From positions 1 to 42,811 of the forward strand of contig JAGOBA010000022.1 in the NCBI GenBank assembly GCA_017983635.1: a DNA stretch of 42,811 nt, in the 5' to 3' direction. The notes under the pieces are model-generated. The model had not been told where the DNA came from. It worked only from the letters and a program-made list of their open reading frames with translations, and searched no databases. The DNA comes from Alphaproteobacteria bacterium (GTDB lineage: Bacteria > Pseudomonadota > Alphaproteobacteria > Micropepsales > Micropepsaceae). Below are positions 35,065 to 42,811 of this stretch, piece after piece. The translations under genes and the position numbers were made by a program. How positions within the stretch are numbered: the stretch's first letter is position 1; each line of letters opens with the position of its first letter.

Positions 35065-36417
35065 ATGAGCCGGAAATACTTCGGAACCGACGGCATTCGC
35101 GGCAAGGCGAACACCGCCCCGATGACCGCGGAAACCGCGTTGCGCGTCGGCATGGCGGCCGGACGCTACTTCACCCGCGGCGACCATCGCCACCGTGTCG
35201 TCATCGGCAAGGACACGCGCCTCTCCGGCTATATGATCGAGACCGCACTCGTCGCTGGCTTCACTTCCGTCGGCATGGACGTGCTGCAGTTCGGCCCGCT
35301 GCCGACGCCCGCCGTCGCGATGCTCACGCGTTCGCTCCGCGCGGATCTGGGCGTCATGATCTCCGCCTCGCACAACGTCTACGAAGACAACGGCATCAAG
35401 CTGTTCGGGCCGGACGGCTACAAGCTCTCCGATCAGGTCGAAACCGAAATCGAGAAGCTCATGGACAACGGCCTCGGCGATCACCTCGCCGAACCGTCGA
35501 AGCTCGGCCGGGCGAAGCGCATCGACGACGCGCAAGCCCGCTACATCGAATTCGCCAAGCGCACTTTCCCGGCGACACAAAGCCTTGAGGGACTGCGCAT
35601 CGTCATCGACTGCGCGAACGGCGCAGCCTATCGCGTCGCGCCGGAGGTGCTCTGGGAACTCGGCGCTGAAGTGATCAAAGTTGGCGTCGACCCCGACGGC
35701 TTCAACATCAACCGGGAATGCGGCTCCACCTCGCCCGCCGCCATGTGCGCGAAGGTGAAGGAGAGCAGGGCCGACCTCGGCATCGCACTCGACGGCGACG
35801 CCGACCGCGTCGTCATTGCCGACGAGAAGGGTCACATCATCGACGGCGATCAGATCTTGGCACTGATCGCGCGCTCCTGGGCGAAGGGCGGCACGCTGAA
35901 GGGCGGCGGCGTCGTCGCGACCGTGATGTCGAACTTGGGGTTGGAGCGCTACTTGAATGCGATGGGCCTCAAACTCGCGCGCACGGCGGTCGGCGATCGC
36001 TACGTCGTCGAACACATGCGCGAGCAGGGCTTCAACGTCGGCGGCGAGCAATCGGGCCATTTGGTGTTGAGCGACTTCGCCACCACCGGCGACGGCCTGA
36101 TCGCGGCCTTGCAGGTTCTGGCCGTCCTTGCCGAAACCAAACAACGCGCGAGCGACGCGGCGCACCTCTTCGAACCGCTGCCGCAGATCTTGAAGAACGT
36201 CCGCTTCCGCGCCGGCGCCAAACCGCTCGAAAACCAAGAGGTCGCCACCGCCATCACCAAAGGCGAAGCGCGCCTCGGCGGCAAAGGCCGCCTTCTGATC
36301 CGCAAGTCCGGCACCGAACCCCTGATCCGCGTCATGGCCGAAGGCGACGACGAAAAGCTGGTCACGACAGTCGTCGGCGATATCGTGAAGGTGCTCGAAA
36401 AGGCCTGCGCGGCGTAG
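35065..36417 (+). CDS. glmM: Phosphoglucosamine mutase
   Basis: 450 aa. It converts glucosamine-6-phosphate to glucosamine-1-phosphate for UDP-GlcNAc, peptidoglycan and LPS synthesis. [10 protein letters not shown] is at the N-terminus, the phosphoserine loop [11 protein letters not shown] has its Ser near position 102, the metal loop DGDADR is near 243, and the phosphate-binding [12 protein letters not shown] is near the C-terminus. It lies 94 bases after the Sul-like folP, in the order common to proteobacteria, and 8 bases before thiD. Confidence 0.97.
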   Translation: MSRKYFGTDGIRGKANTAPMTAETALRVGMAAGRYFTRGDHRHRVVIGKDTRLSGYMIETALVAGFTSVGMDVLQFGPLPTPAVAMLTRSLRADLGVMISASHNVYEDNGIKLFGPDGYKLSDQVETEIEKLMDNGLGDHLAEPSKLGRAKRIDDAQARYIEFAKRTFPATQSLEGLRIVIDCANGAAYRVAPEVLWELGAEVIKVGVDPDGFNINRECGSTSPAAMCAKVKESRADLGIALDGDADRVVIADEKGHIIDGDQILALIARSWAKGGTLKGGGVVATVMSNLGLERYLNAMGLKLARTAVGDRYVVEHMREQGFNVGGEQSGHLVLSDFATTGDGLIAALQVLAVLAETKQRASDAAHLFEPLPQILKNVRFRAGAKPLENQEVATAITKGEARLGGKGRLLIRKSGTEPLIRVMAEGDDEKLVTTVVGDIVKVLEKACAA

Positions 36418-36425
36418 CGCGGGCG

Positions 36426-37226
36426 ATGCGCGGCCGCGTCCTCATCATTGCAGGCTCTGACTCCGGTGGCGGCGCCGGCATTCAAGCCGACATCAAAACC
36501 GTCACCGCCCTCGGCGGCTACGCGGCCACCGCCGTCACCGCGGTGACCGTGCAAAACACGCTGGGCGTCAGCGCCATCCACCCCATCCCGCTTTCGATCG
36601 TGGCTGAACAAATCAAAGCCGTCCTCGATGACATCGGCGCTGACGCGATCAAGACCGGCATGCTCGCAACCGAAGCTGTGATCGAAACGGTGATGGCCGC
36701 ACTAAGGGGCGACCGCGCCCCACTCATCGTCGATCCCGTGATGGCGGCCAAAGGCGGTGCAGCGTTGCTCGAAAGCGGCGCCGTTGCCGCGTTGACGCGT
36801 CACGTCCTGCCGCGCGCAACGCTGATCACCCCCAACCTGCCGGAAGCCGAAGCGCTCACCGGCCGCACGATCGCGACGCCTGAAGCGATGCGTGAAGCGA
36901 TCAAGCATTTGCTCGATCTCGGCTCGCGCGCCGTGTTGCTCAAAGGCGGCCATCTGCCCGGCGACCAGATCGTCGACATTTACGCCGGTCCCGAAGGCAC
37001 GCAGGAGTGGAACGATCCGCGCATCGCAACGCGCCACACGCACGGCACCGGCTGCACGCTTGCATCCGCCATCGCAACAGGATTCGCTCAAGGTATGAAC
37101 GCCGTCGATTCGATCACCCGCGCAAGGCGCTACGTGCGTCGCGCGCTCGAGACCGCGCCGGGGTTCGGCAAAGGCCACGGGCCCTTGAACCACGCACACA
37201 CGGTGCGCCCCATGACGGAGGACTGA
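36426..37226 (+). CDS. thiD: Hydroxymethylpyrimidine (phosphate) kinase
   Basis: 266 aa from ATG 36426. It phosphorylates HMP to HMP-P and HMP-PP, the pyrimidine substrate for ThiE (also in this window). Ribokinase-like fold with IIAGSDSGGGAGIQADIKT at the N-terminus, DPVMAAKGGAALL, LITPNLPEAEAL and the anion-hole motif HTHGTGCTLASAIA. It is 8 bases after glmM and 2 bases before the PhzF gene, so one operon. Confidence 0.95.
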   Translation: MRGRVLIIAGSDSGGGAGIQADIKTVTALGGYAATAVTAVTVQNTLGVSAIHPIPLSIVAEQIKAVLDDIGADAIKTGMLATEAVIETVMAALRGDRAPLIVDPVMAAKGGAALLESGAVAALTRHVLPRATLITPNLPEAEALTGRTIATPEAMREAIKHLLDLGSRAVLLKGGHLPGDQIVDIYAGPEGTQEWNDPRIATRHTHGTGCTLASAIATGFAQGMNAVDSITRARRYVRRALETAPGFGKGHGPLNHAHTVRPMTED

Positions 37227-37228
37227 CG

Positions 37229-38038
37229 ATGGAACTGAAACTCTGGCAAGTCGACGCCTTCGCCGACAAACCGTTCGAAGGCAACCCTGCCGCCGTCGTG
37301 CCGCTCACGCAATGGCTGTCCGACGATGCGATGCAAGCGATCGCGGCCGAAAACAACTTGGCCGAAACCGCGTTCTTCGTGCCGTCGGGCGCCGGCAAGT
37401 ACGACCTGCGCTGGTTCACGCCGGAGGTCGAGGTTCCGCTCTGCGGCCACGCCACCTTGGCCAGTGCCCACGTGATCTTCAATCACCTGGCGACCGGCCT
37501 CAACCGTGTCGACTTCAGCACCAAGAGCGGCATCCTGACCGTCGAACGCGGCGATGCGGGCCTGCTCGCCATGGCGCTTCCCGCCTACAAATCCGACGTC
37601 CACCCCGATGCCGAAGACTTCCGCGAAGCGTTGGAAGAAGCGCTCGACGTCACCCCGCTCGAAGTCCTGCGCGCGAACTACGCGTTCGCCGTTTTCAAGA
37701 CCGCCGAAGATGTGCTGCAGATCGAGGCCGACGCGGTCGCCGACACGATCGAAGAATTCGACGAAGAATGCCTGATCGTCACCGCCCCCGGCAGCGATAT
37801 GGGCTTCGACTTCGTCTCCCGCTTCTTTGCGCCGGGCAAGGGCGTGCATGAAGATCCGGTGACTGGATCAGCCCACGCGGCGCTCGTCCCCTTCTGGGCC
37901 AAACGCCTCGGCAAACCAAAACTTCTCGCCCGCCAAGTCAGCCAACGCGGCGGCACGCTCCAATGCGAAGAACAAGGCGAGCGCGTCCTCCTCAAAGGCA
38001 AAGTCGCGCCATATTTGGAAGGCGTGATCAGAATTTAA
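37229..38038 (+). CDS. PhzF-family isomerase/epimerase
   Basis: 269 aa, diaminopimelate-epimerase-like fold. QVDAFADKPFEGNPAAV is at the N-terminus and the likely catalytic Glu46 is in NNLAETAFF; EVPLCGHATLA and the C-terminal GVHEDPVTGSAHAAL are the other signature blocks. The reaction of most members is unknown; PhzF itself isomerises a phenazine precursor, but no phenazine genes are here. The ATG at 37229 has GGAGGAC ahead. Its TAA overlaps the converging DedA/YqaA gene by four bases. Confidence 0.92.
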   Translation: MELKLWQVDAFADKPFEGNPAAVVPLTQWLSDDAMQAIAAENNLAETAFFVPSGAGKYDLRWFTPEVEVPLCGHATLASAHVIFNHLATGLNRVDFSTKSGILTVERGDAGLLAMALPAYKSDVHPDAEDFREALEEALDVTPLEVLRANYAFAVFKTAEDVLQIEADAVADTIEEFDEECLIVTAPGSDMGFDFVSRFFAPGKGVHEDPVTGSAHAALVPFWAKRLGKPKLLARQVSQRGGTLQCEEQGERVLLKGKVAPYLEGVIRI

Positions 38039-38616
38039 TGTAGATAAGAAACCACCACGAACCCGGCCACGATAAGCACCACCGCGGCCGTCGTCACCAG
38101 CGTCAGATGCTTCTCGATGAAGCTGCGGATCGGTTCGCCGAAGAAGTAGAGCAGCGCCGCCACCAGATAAAACCGCGCGCCGCGCGTGAGCAGCGAGGCC
38201 GCGGCGAATACCGCCAGATTGAAGTGCGCCGCGCCGCTCGCGATGGTGATGAGCTTATAGGGGATGGGTGTCATGCCTTTGATCAGAATGATCCAGAGTC
38301 CCCACTTGTTGAACTGCTCCTGGAATTGCGCGAAACCGCCCTGCAAGCCGTAGAGATTGATGACCCACTGGCCGATCGTCTCGAACAGAAAGTACCCAAT
38401 CGCGTAGCCGAAGAAGCCGCCGATCACCGACGCAATCGTGCACACACCCGCGATCAGCCAGGCCTTCGCCCGCTTCGCCAGGATCATGGGGATCAGCATT
38501 ACATCCGGTGGGATCGGAAAGAACGAGCTCTCCGCAAAAGACACGCCGAAAAGCACCCACAGTGACTTCGGGTGCTCCGCCATCCGGATCACCCAGTCAT
38601 ACAAACCGCGAAGCAT
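38035..38616 (-). CDS. DedA/YqaA-type (SNARE-associated) membrane protein
   Basis: 193 aa from ATG 38616 (GAGG site upstream); the longer frame has no conserved extension. Several hydrophobic segments: LWVLFGVSFAESSFFPIPPD, VCTIASVIGGFFGYAIGYFLF, a re-entrant region IILIKGMTPIPYKLITIASG, and a last helix TTAAVVLIVAGFVVVSYL. FPIPPD and the G-x-TPIPYK region match the DedA/VTT superfamily, linked to lipid flipping and membrane homeostasis. It resembles the YqaA branch more than classic DedA. Specific function unknown. Confidence 0.85.
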   Translation of the reverse strand: MLRGLYDWVIRMAEHPKSLWVLFGVSFAESSFFPIPPDVMLIPMILAKRAKAWLIAGVCTIASVIGGFFGYAIGYFLFETIGQWVINLYGLQGGFAQFQEQFNKWGLWIILIKGMTPIPYKLITIASGAAHFNLAVFAAASLLTRGARFYLVAALLYFFGEPIRSFIEKHLTLVTTAAVVLIVAGFVVVSYLH

Positions 38617-38765
38617 AGAGCCCTCAAAGGAACGCCGGAAAGGGTTACCGGATCGGCTCGCCACCCGCAATCGATAGCTGGCCCGCATCGAGAACGTAGA
38701 CGGCCGGCATTGGCGTTCGCGCCCGTTCCCCGACACTTTAGCAAGGTCAGGAAAGGAGATCGCCC

Positions 38766-38912
38766 ATGAACGCCCCCACCATCAGAGACTGGACCTACGT
38801 CGCCGTCATCGCCGCCCTCATGCTGGCCTATGTTTCAGGTCTTCTCTCCCAGGCCGCCCGCGCCAGCGAGACCAAGGCGCCCGACATTTGCCTCTTCCAC
38901 GAGGCCCACTGA
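38766..38912 (+). CDS. 48-aa membrane or secreted small protein, novel
   Basis: 48 codons with a near-perfect ribosome site (AAAGGAGAT, 6 bases before the ATG). The protein starts MNAPTIRDWTYVAVIAAL and has one strong hydrophobic helix (about residues 11-28), a possible signal-peptidase site ARA-S, and the tail KAPDICLFHEAH. It could be a single-pass membrane peptide or a very short exported peptide. The 3' half runs antisense to the C-terminal extension of the pabB-pabC fusion. It is upstream of and divergent from the DedA/YqaA gene, 149 bases apart. Unrecognised, but the ribosome site and protein-like composition make it credible. Confidence 0.6.
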   Translation: MNAPTIRDWTYVAVIAALMLAYVSGLLSQAARASETKAPDICLFHEAH

Positions 38913-40691
38913 ATCGGCAACGCCAGGCGAGGGCGCGACCGCTTCGCCACGGATCAAACCGCGCAAGGCGTTGCCGAACCAAACTGTCCCCGTGCCCAAG
39001 TCGTCGGGCCGCAGCACCTGCTCCCTCACGCGCTGCGGCCCGTTCTCGATCAGCTCCCGCCGCAAGCATCCATCAAGCAACCCACTCGAAAGTGGCGGCG
39101 TCAACCAAACTCCATCGCGCTCCAAGAACACATTCGTGCGGCTCCCCTCGGTCACCTCGCCGCGCTCGTTGACGAACACCACCTCATCGCAACCACTCGC
39201 CTTCAGCGCGCTATCGTAGATGTCGCGCTGCGTGGTCTTATGATGCACCCGCCAATCGCCGCTCTGCATCGGCACCGGCGCCATCGCATAGCGCCACACC
39301 GTGTCGCTCAACGCGATCGGCACGGCCTCGACCTCCGTATCGCCGCGCGGCCCAAGCGTCAGCCGCACGCGCTGCACGCCCTCACGGCCCGCCACGGCCG
39401 CCTGCAGCGCCCGCCGAATGACAGCCTCGTCGAACACAAACCCAAAGTACCGGCTCGACGCGCGAAGCCGCTGCAAGTGCCGCTCGATCAGATGAAACCC
39501 GCAAGCCGCCGTCCACCGCAACGTCTCGATCAGTCGGAATGGTGCCTCCGCCTCGGTTAGAAATCGCGCCTTCAACAAGCATTCCGCATACTCGGCCGCA
39601 GGCTCGGAATCCCAAACGATCCCGCCGCCCACGCCCATCTCCGCCCTACCATCGCGCAGCGTCAGCGTGCGGATCGCGACATTGAACGCCATCGTCTCCC
39701 GCGTCAGATACCCCACGGCACCGCAATAAACGCCGCGCGGCTCGTCCTCCAGCTCGCGAATAATCTCCATCGCCCTAATTTTCGGCGCGCCCGTCACCGA
39801 CCCGCATGGAAACAACGCCGGCAGAATCCGCGCGAACGAAACGCCGCGCTGCAACGTCGCCTCGATTCCGGACGTCATCGTGTGAAACCGCGGATAGGTC
39901 TCGACGCTGAACAAGTCCGTGACCGTGACACTTCCAGGCACAGAAACCCGCGCGAGATCGTTGCGCAGCAGATCGACGATCATCAAGTTCTCCGCCCGCT
40001 GCTTCTCGTCGGAGACTAGATCCGCGCGGCGCATCTCGTCGCCCGCAACATCCGGTTCGCGCCCAACCGTGCCTTTCATCGGGCGCGCAAAGATGCGCCC
40101 GCCGCGCACCGCGAAGAACAATTCCGGCGAAAACGACAACACGTCCTCATCGCCGAAGCGCAGGAACGAACACGCCCCCGACCGCGCCTTTGCTCTGAGC
40201 GCGGCATAGGTGGCAAACGGATCGCCCGCCGCCCCGCGCAGCTTGAACGTCAGGTTCACCTGATAGACGTCGCCGTCGCCAATTAGTTGACGCACCCGCT
40301 CGACCTTCGCACCATGCGTCGCCGCGGAAGCCGCTACGTCGAACGCACCGGCAATGGGTGCACCCTTCCTGCGCTCCAACAACCACTGTGCCCGCGCCGC
40401 CGAACTCAAGCGCTGCCCGTCCGCAAACAAATGAAACCGCATCAGCGGCCGCGCCGCCGGCAGCAGCGAGCGCAATCGCGGCTCGAACACATACCCAAGC
40501 TCATAGGCGCAATAGCCCGCCGCGATCAGCCCGCGCCCCACACCGGCCTCCAGCGCCGCCAGCGCCGGCATGACCTCATCCGCTGTCCGCGCTTCGATTA
40601 GGCGCTCAGACCCACGCGCTAAGAATGCCGGCCGGTCGGACCAGGTCGCGTCGTCGAACAGGGCAAAGGGCTCGGTGTCCGGATGGCTCAT
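38835..40691 (-). CDS. pabBC: Fused aminodeoxychorismate synthase I / ADC lyase
   Basis: 618 aa, two domains. The N-terminal chorismate-binding domain (about 1-360) has VYQVNLTFKL, LLRNDLARV, PCGSVTGAPKIRAMEII and YCGAVGYL, making 4-amino-4-deoxychorismate (PabB). The C-terminal class IV aminotransferase-fold domain (about 375-600) has the PLP lysine in HHKTTQRDIYD and VVFVNERGEVTEGSRTN (PabC lyase), releasing p-aminobenzoate. The product feeds the DHPS gene at 34164. The last ~30 residues are Gly/Ala-rich beyond the usual end of the family and lie opposite the 48-aa ORF. The glutaminase partner PabA is not in the window. Confidence 0.94.
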   Translation of the reverse strand: MSHPDTEPFALFDDATWSDRPAFLARGSERLIEARTADEVMPALAALEAGVGRGLIAAGYCAYELGYVFEPRLRSLLPAARPLMRFHLFADGQRLSSAARAQWLLERRKGAPIAGAFDVAASAATHGAKVERVRQLIGDGDVYQVNLTFKLRGAAGDPFATYAALRAKARSGACSFLRFGDEDVLSFSPELFFAVRGGRIFARPMKGTVGREPDVAGDEMRRADLVSDEKQRAENLMIVDLLRNDLARVSVPGSVTVTDLFSVETYPRFHTMTSGIEATLQRGVSFARILPALFPCGSVTGAPKIRAMEIIRELEDEPRGVYCGAVGYLTRETMAFNVAIRTLTLRDGRAEMGVGGGIVWDSEPAAEYAECLLKARFLTEAEAPFRLIETLRWTAACGFHLIERHLQRLRASSRYFGFVFDEAVIRRALQAAVAGREGVQRVRLTLGPRGDTEVEAVPIALSDTVWRYAMAPVPMQSGDWRVHHKTTQRDIYDSALKASGCDEVVFVNERGEVTEGSRTNVFLERDGVWLTPPLSSGLLDGCLRRELIENGPQRVREQVLRPDDLGTGTVWFGNALRGLIRGEAVAPSPGVADSVGLVEEANVGRLGLAGAGGLGEKT

Positions 40692-40807
40692 CGGGCGGGC
40701 GGGAGACGACTGTGCTTGACACCTGCCGCCGCCCCGCCCAAATCGAAGGGCTAGGCGAAGGCGGGGAGGGATGGTCCTTTCGCGCTGTATAGCCTGGGGC
40801 GAGTGCG

Positions 40808-41221
40808 ATGTCGCGACCCGGTCCTTTTGGCAACCCCTATTGCCTTGGCTTCGATGAAGTCGAGCGCCTGCTTGAACGTCTGTCCAAGGGCACTGCCGAC
40901 GCCTATCCGCCGCTCAACATCGAGGAGCCGGCCGAAGATCGCCTGCGAATTACATTGGCCGTCGCAGGCTTCGCCCCCGAAAGTCTTTCGGTGACACTCA
41001 CTGACCGCGAACTCACCGTGCGCGGCGAGCGCCCGCAACCGCAAGACGGCCGCGTGTTCCTGCACAAAGGAATAGCCGCCCGCGGCTTCCAGCGCAGCTT
41101 CATCCTGGCCGAGGGCCTCGAAATCGACGGCGCGATCCTCAGTAACGGCTTGTTGCGCATCGAATTGAGACGCCGCCGCCAAACCCCCGAAATTCGTCAG
41201 ATTCCCATCACATTGGGGTGA
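40808..41221 (+). CDS. Small heat-shock protein, Hsp20 family
   Basis: 137 aa. Alpha-crystallin domain about residues 35-130: PLNIEEPAEDRLRITLAVAGF, DRELTVRGER and the tail motif with I-x-I as QIPITLG, which mediates oligomer assembly. An ATP-independent holdase chaperone in the cytoplasm. Divergent from pabBC; the 116-base gap should carry both promoters. No CIRCE element was seen. The neighbouring DUF1150 gene is its usual partner in alphaproteobacteria. Confidence 0.92.
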   Translation: MSRPGPFGNPYCLGFDEVERLLERLSKGTADAYPPLNIEEPAEDRLRITLAVAGFAPESLSVTLTDRELTVRGERPQPQDGRVFLHKGIAARGFQRSFILAEGLEIDGAILSNGLLRIELRRRRQTPEIRQIPITLG

Positions 41222-41333
41222 GAACGCGCCCTATTCAAACAGCCGTGGTTAATCCCCACATATTCGCCATGAAGGGTCGCTAGATCAGTTGCCGAAGAAC
41301 GGGGCTGAAGCGACGGCTTGAAGGAGTACGAAT

Positions 41334-41597
41334 ATGTTGACGACCAAATCGCATCATGAATTCAGCGCCGAAGAAATCGCGCGCATCGTCGGCCCGAACA
41401 CGGTCTACGTTCGCGAAGTCCGCGCCGAGGAGCTGAGAGGCGCCGGCGTGTTGCCGGTCGACGCACCGGTCCTGCCGCAGCAGAAGTTCTTCGCCCTGCA
41501 TGCAGCCGACGGACGCCGCGTTGCCATTGTTGACAATCGCGACATGGCCTTCGTAGCAGCGCGCCAGCATGAATTGGAACCGGTCAGCGTCCATTAA
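41334..41597 (+). CDS. DUF1150 family protein
   Basis: 87 aa. It begins LTTKSHHEFSAEEIARIVGPN and has QQKFFALHAADGRRVAIVDNRDMAFVAARQHELEPVSVH, the DUF1150 core found almost only in alphaproteobacteria, often next to small heat-shock proteins. Function unknown. The ATG at 41334 has AAGGAG eight bases ahead. It probably forms a unit with hsp20. Confidence 0.85.
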   Translation: MLTTKSHHEFSAEEIARIVGPNTVYVREVRAEELRGAGVLPVDAPVLPQQKFFALHAADGRRVAIVDNRDMAFVAARQHELEPVSVH

Positions 41598-41703
41598 ACT
41601 CAGACACAAGGGTACTTGACGCGACTAACTTGCCGCTGACGCCAGACTAGCTCAGCCCCCCTGTCCGTTGTATCAGGGGTTGCAGAGGCTAAGCGGGACC
41701 GTC

Positions 41704-42435
41704 TTGCAGAAACAAACTGCCGAGCTGAACGAGCAGACGGTAACGCCCTATGGTGCCTACCGCATCGACCTCATTGTTCGGGAGCTTGCAGCAGGCCTCG
41801 GCAATGCGTCCGAAGACCGATCGATCGGCTCCGCCGTTCACGCGCTCGCCCGACACTTCGGCATGACAGACGTCATCATCTCCGACGTCGCGAAGGCAAA
41901 GCTCGGACACGACGACGCGGTTCTGTTCAGTTCGACGCCGCTGCCGCGCCTCTCGCTCGAGACCTTGGTGAAACATCCGATTGCCCGTCGCGCGCTCGCC
42001 GCACACGGTGCGATTTCGCTGACAGAGGTCTTGGAGTCCGTGGGCGTCGGGCGGTCCGCGCTGCCCCGTCCCCTGCGCGGCTACAACGCGCTCAGCGTCA
42101 ACGTGGATGGCGATCCGGAACCGCTGATCAATTTCTTGTTTGCCGGCAAGGAGGGCAGGATCGACGGCCTGTCCCGATCTTTGCTTTCGACGATGGCGCA
42201 ATTGGCTGCCGAACGCCGGCGTCACGTGAAGGAACATCCGCCCGAGCACAATCCGCTGACCGATCGCGAAGCGGAAGCGATGCGGTTGCTGGTGCAAGGG
42301 AACAACGACGCCCAGATTGCGGCGGCGATGAACATCGCCGCGCGCACCGTGCGCTTTCATATCGCCAACGCCAAGGCGAAACTCGGGGTAACGAGCCGCG
42401 CCCAGGCGATCGTTACAACCCTGCGCTCGCAATAG
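41704..42435 (+). CDS. LuxR-type transcriptional regulator
   Basis: 243 aa from TTG 41704; TTGs at 41680 and 41668 are also in frame but lie in or before a CCCCTG/CAGGGG hairpin (41656-41680), so I prefer the third. No ATG or GTG is available at the N-terminus. The N-terminal domain (about 20-160) has HPIARRALAAHGAISLTEV, like autoinducer-binding domains, but the classic ligand residues are not clear. The C-terminal LuxR HTH is definite: NPLTDREAEAMRLLVQG then RTVRFHIANAKAKLG. It is followed after 4 bases by a paralogous fragment. It could be a ligand-free or non-AHL regulator. Confidence 0.8.
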   Translation: MQKQTAELNEQTVTPYGAYRIDLIVRELAAGLGNASEDRSIGSAVHALARHFGMTDVIISDVAKAKLGHDDAVLFSSTPLPRLSLETLVKHPIARRALAAHGAISLTEVLESVGVGRSALPRPLRGYNALSVNVDGDPEPLINFLFAGKEGRIDGLSRSLLSTMAQLAAERRRHVKEHPPEHNPLTDREAEAMRLLVQGNNDAQIAAAMNIAARTVRFHIANAKAKLGVTSRAQAIVTTLRSQ

Positions 42436-42439
42436 CGCC

Positions 42440-42690
42440 ATGTTCACCGCTCTCATCAACGGGTTCATGGACCTCGTTCTGGCCGCCGAGTCGGTGTCGG
42501 CCGTCGGCCGTGCGTTTCTGACGACGGTGGGTCGGTTCGGATACAATGATCTCACGGTTTTTGATCTGACGAAGATGACCGAGCCGTTCTCGTCGATGCT
42601 TGTATTCGTCCAACCGGACGCAAAGAGGGAATTCACGAGCTTTAACCGTCGCGTGCGTTTCGTCGATCATCCGGGCGTCCGGTACGCTCT
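42440..42690 (+). pseudogene. Truncated LuxR-type regulator (N-terminal part)
   Basis: From ATG 42440 the frame runs 87 codons to a stop at 42703, but the last few codons lie in the insertion-sequence end. The readable part (FLTTVGRFGYNDLTVFDL, then VDHPGVRYAL) matches the N-terminal domain of the preceding LuxR regulator, where the same block reads VKHPIARRAL. The rest of the domain and the HTH are missing. Most likely a tandem paralogue interrupted by the element; its remainder may lie beyond the window. Confidence 0.6.
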
Positions 42691-42811
42691 AGCAGTCTGC
42701 TGAAAAACTTGGAATGGCGCAGGGTTTGTCTCGGTTTCGAGCGTTCGCGATGAAGTTTTTGTCGATTTCGACGCGGTCTGGACGGATTCGTGGTGTCAGA
42801 CGGCGAGGATT
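42691..42811. mobile_element. End of an insertion sequence (partial)
   Basis: Sequence starting AGCAGTCTGCTGAAAAACTT abruptly replaces the LuxR coding frame. CTGCTGAAAAA-type ends are common to IS1182- and IS5-like elements, and the following DNA has a different character (GTTTTTGTCGATTTCGACG). The minus strand carries a short open frame ending near the tip, possibly the transposase 3' end. The element runs off the window, so its family and target duplication cannot be confirmed. Confidence 0.55.

Noticed and set aside
34801..36237. 478-codon open frame opposite glmM
   Set aside because: Antisense shadow of glmM, with no ribosome site or domain.

Overview
The window is a GC-rich chromosomal segment of an alphaproteobacterium, most likely Caulobacterales/Hyphomonadaceae-like. 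This rests on gene content: a ZauP-like coiled-coil gene next to zapA, a 6S RNA between zapA and the 5-formyl-THF cyclo-ligase gene, a DUF1150 gene beside a small heat-shock protein, a complete ybgC/tolQRAB-pal-cpoB cluster followed by tilS and ftsH, and folP-glmM-thiD. No rRNA, tRNA or CRISPR array was seen. The taxon call is inference.

Layout. (1) 1-6786, minus strand: a central-carbon operon tkt-gap-pgk-fba (pentose phosphate pathway, lower glycolysis/gluconeogenesis), then thiE and a lipid kinase. Junctions are tight (1-base overlaps or 13-base gaps). (2) 6787-12998: an accessory stretch with a GFA-family protein, two paralogous secreted DUF4360 proteins flanked by two copies of one palindromic repeat, a Tat-exported L,D-transpeptidase, a small membrane protein in AT-richer DNA, a secreted serine hydrolase with a repeated GTTACGG motif upstream, and a decayed PIN toxin with an intact RHH antitoxin. 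(3) 12999-20745, plus strand: zauP-zapA-6S RNA-fthC-ymdB-yebC, two secreted hypotheticals, then ruvC-ruvA-ruvB-ybgC with large palindromic repeats between the ruv genes. (4) 21047-29734: tolQ-tolR-tolA-tolB-pal-cpoB-tilS-ftsH, serving envelope constriction, tRNA-Ile2 lysidine synthesis and membrane proteolysis. (5) 29837-33875: a small secreted protein, SelO, a helical-repeat orphan of different base composition and a second GFA protein. (6) 34164-38038: a Sul-like dihydropteroate synthase, glmM, thiD and a PhzF-family gene. (7) 38035-42811: a DedA/YqaA membrane protein, a newly spotted 48-codon ORF, a pabB-pabC fusion, hsp20, DUF1150, and two tandem LuxR-type regulators; the second is cut off by what looks like the end of an insertion sequence running out of the window.

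The points most worth a second look are: the folP gene, whose sequence is of the sulfonamide-resistance Sul1/Sul2 type rather than the usual FolP type and which sits directly upstream of glmM; the thiE gene, which has a good Shine-Dalgarno sequence and an ATC exactly where ATG is expected; the internally deleted PIN toxin with a surviving antitoxin; the 48-codon membrane ORF; and the orphan helical-repeat protein. I saw no convincing multi-gene defence system or other wholly new system. Most of the window is conserved housekeeping DNA.
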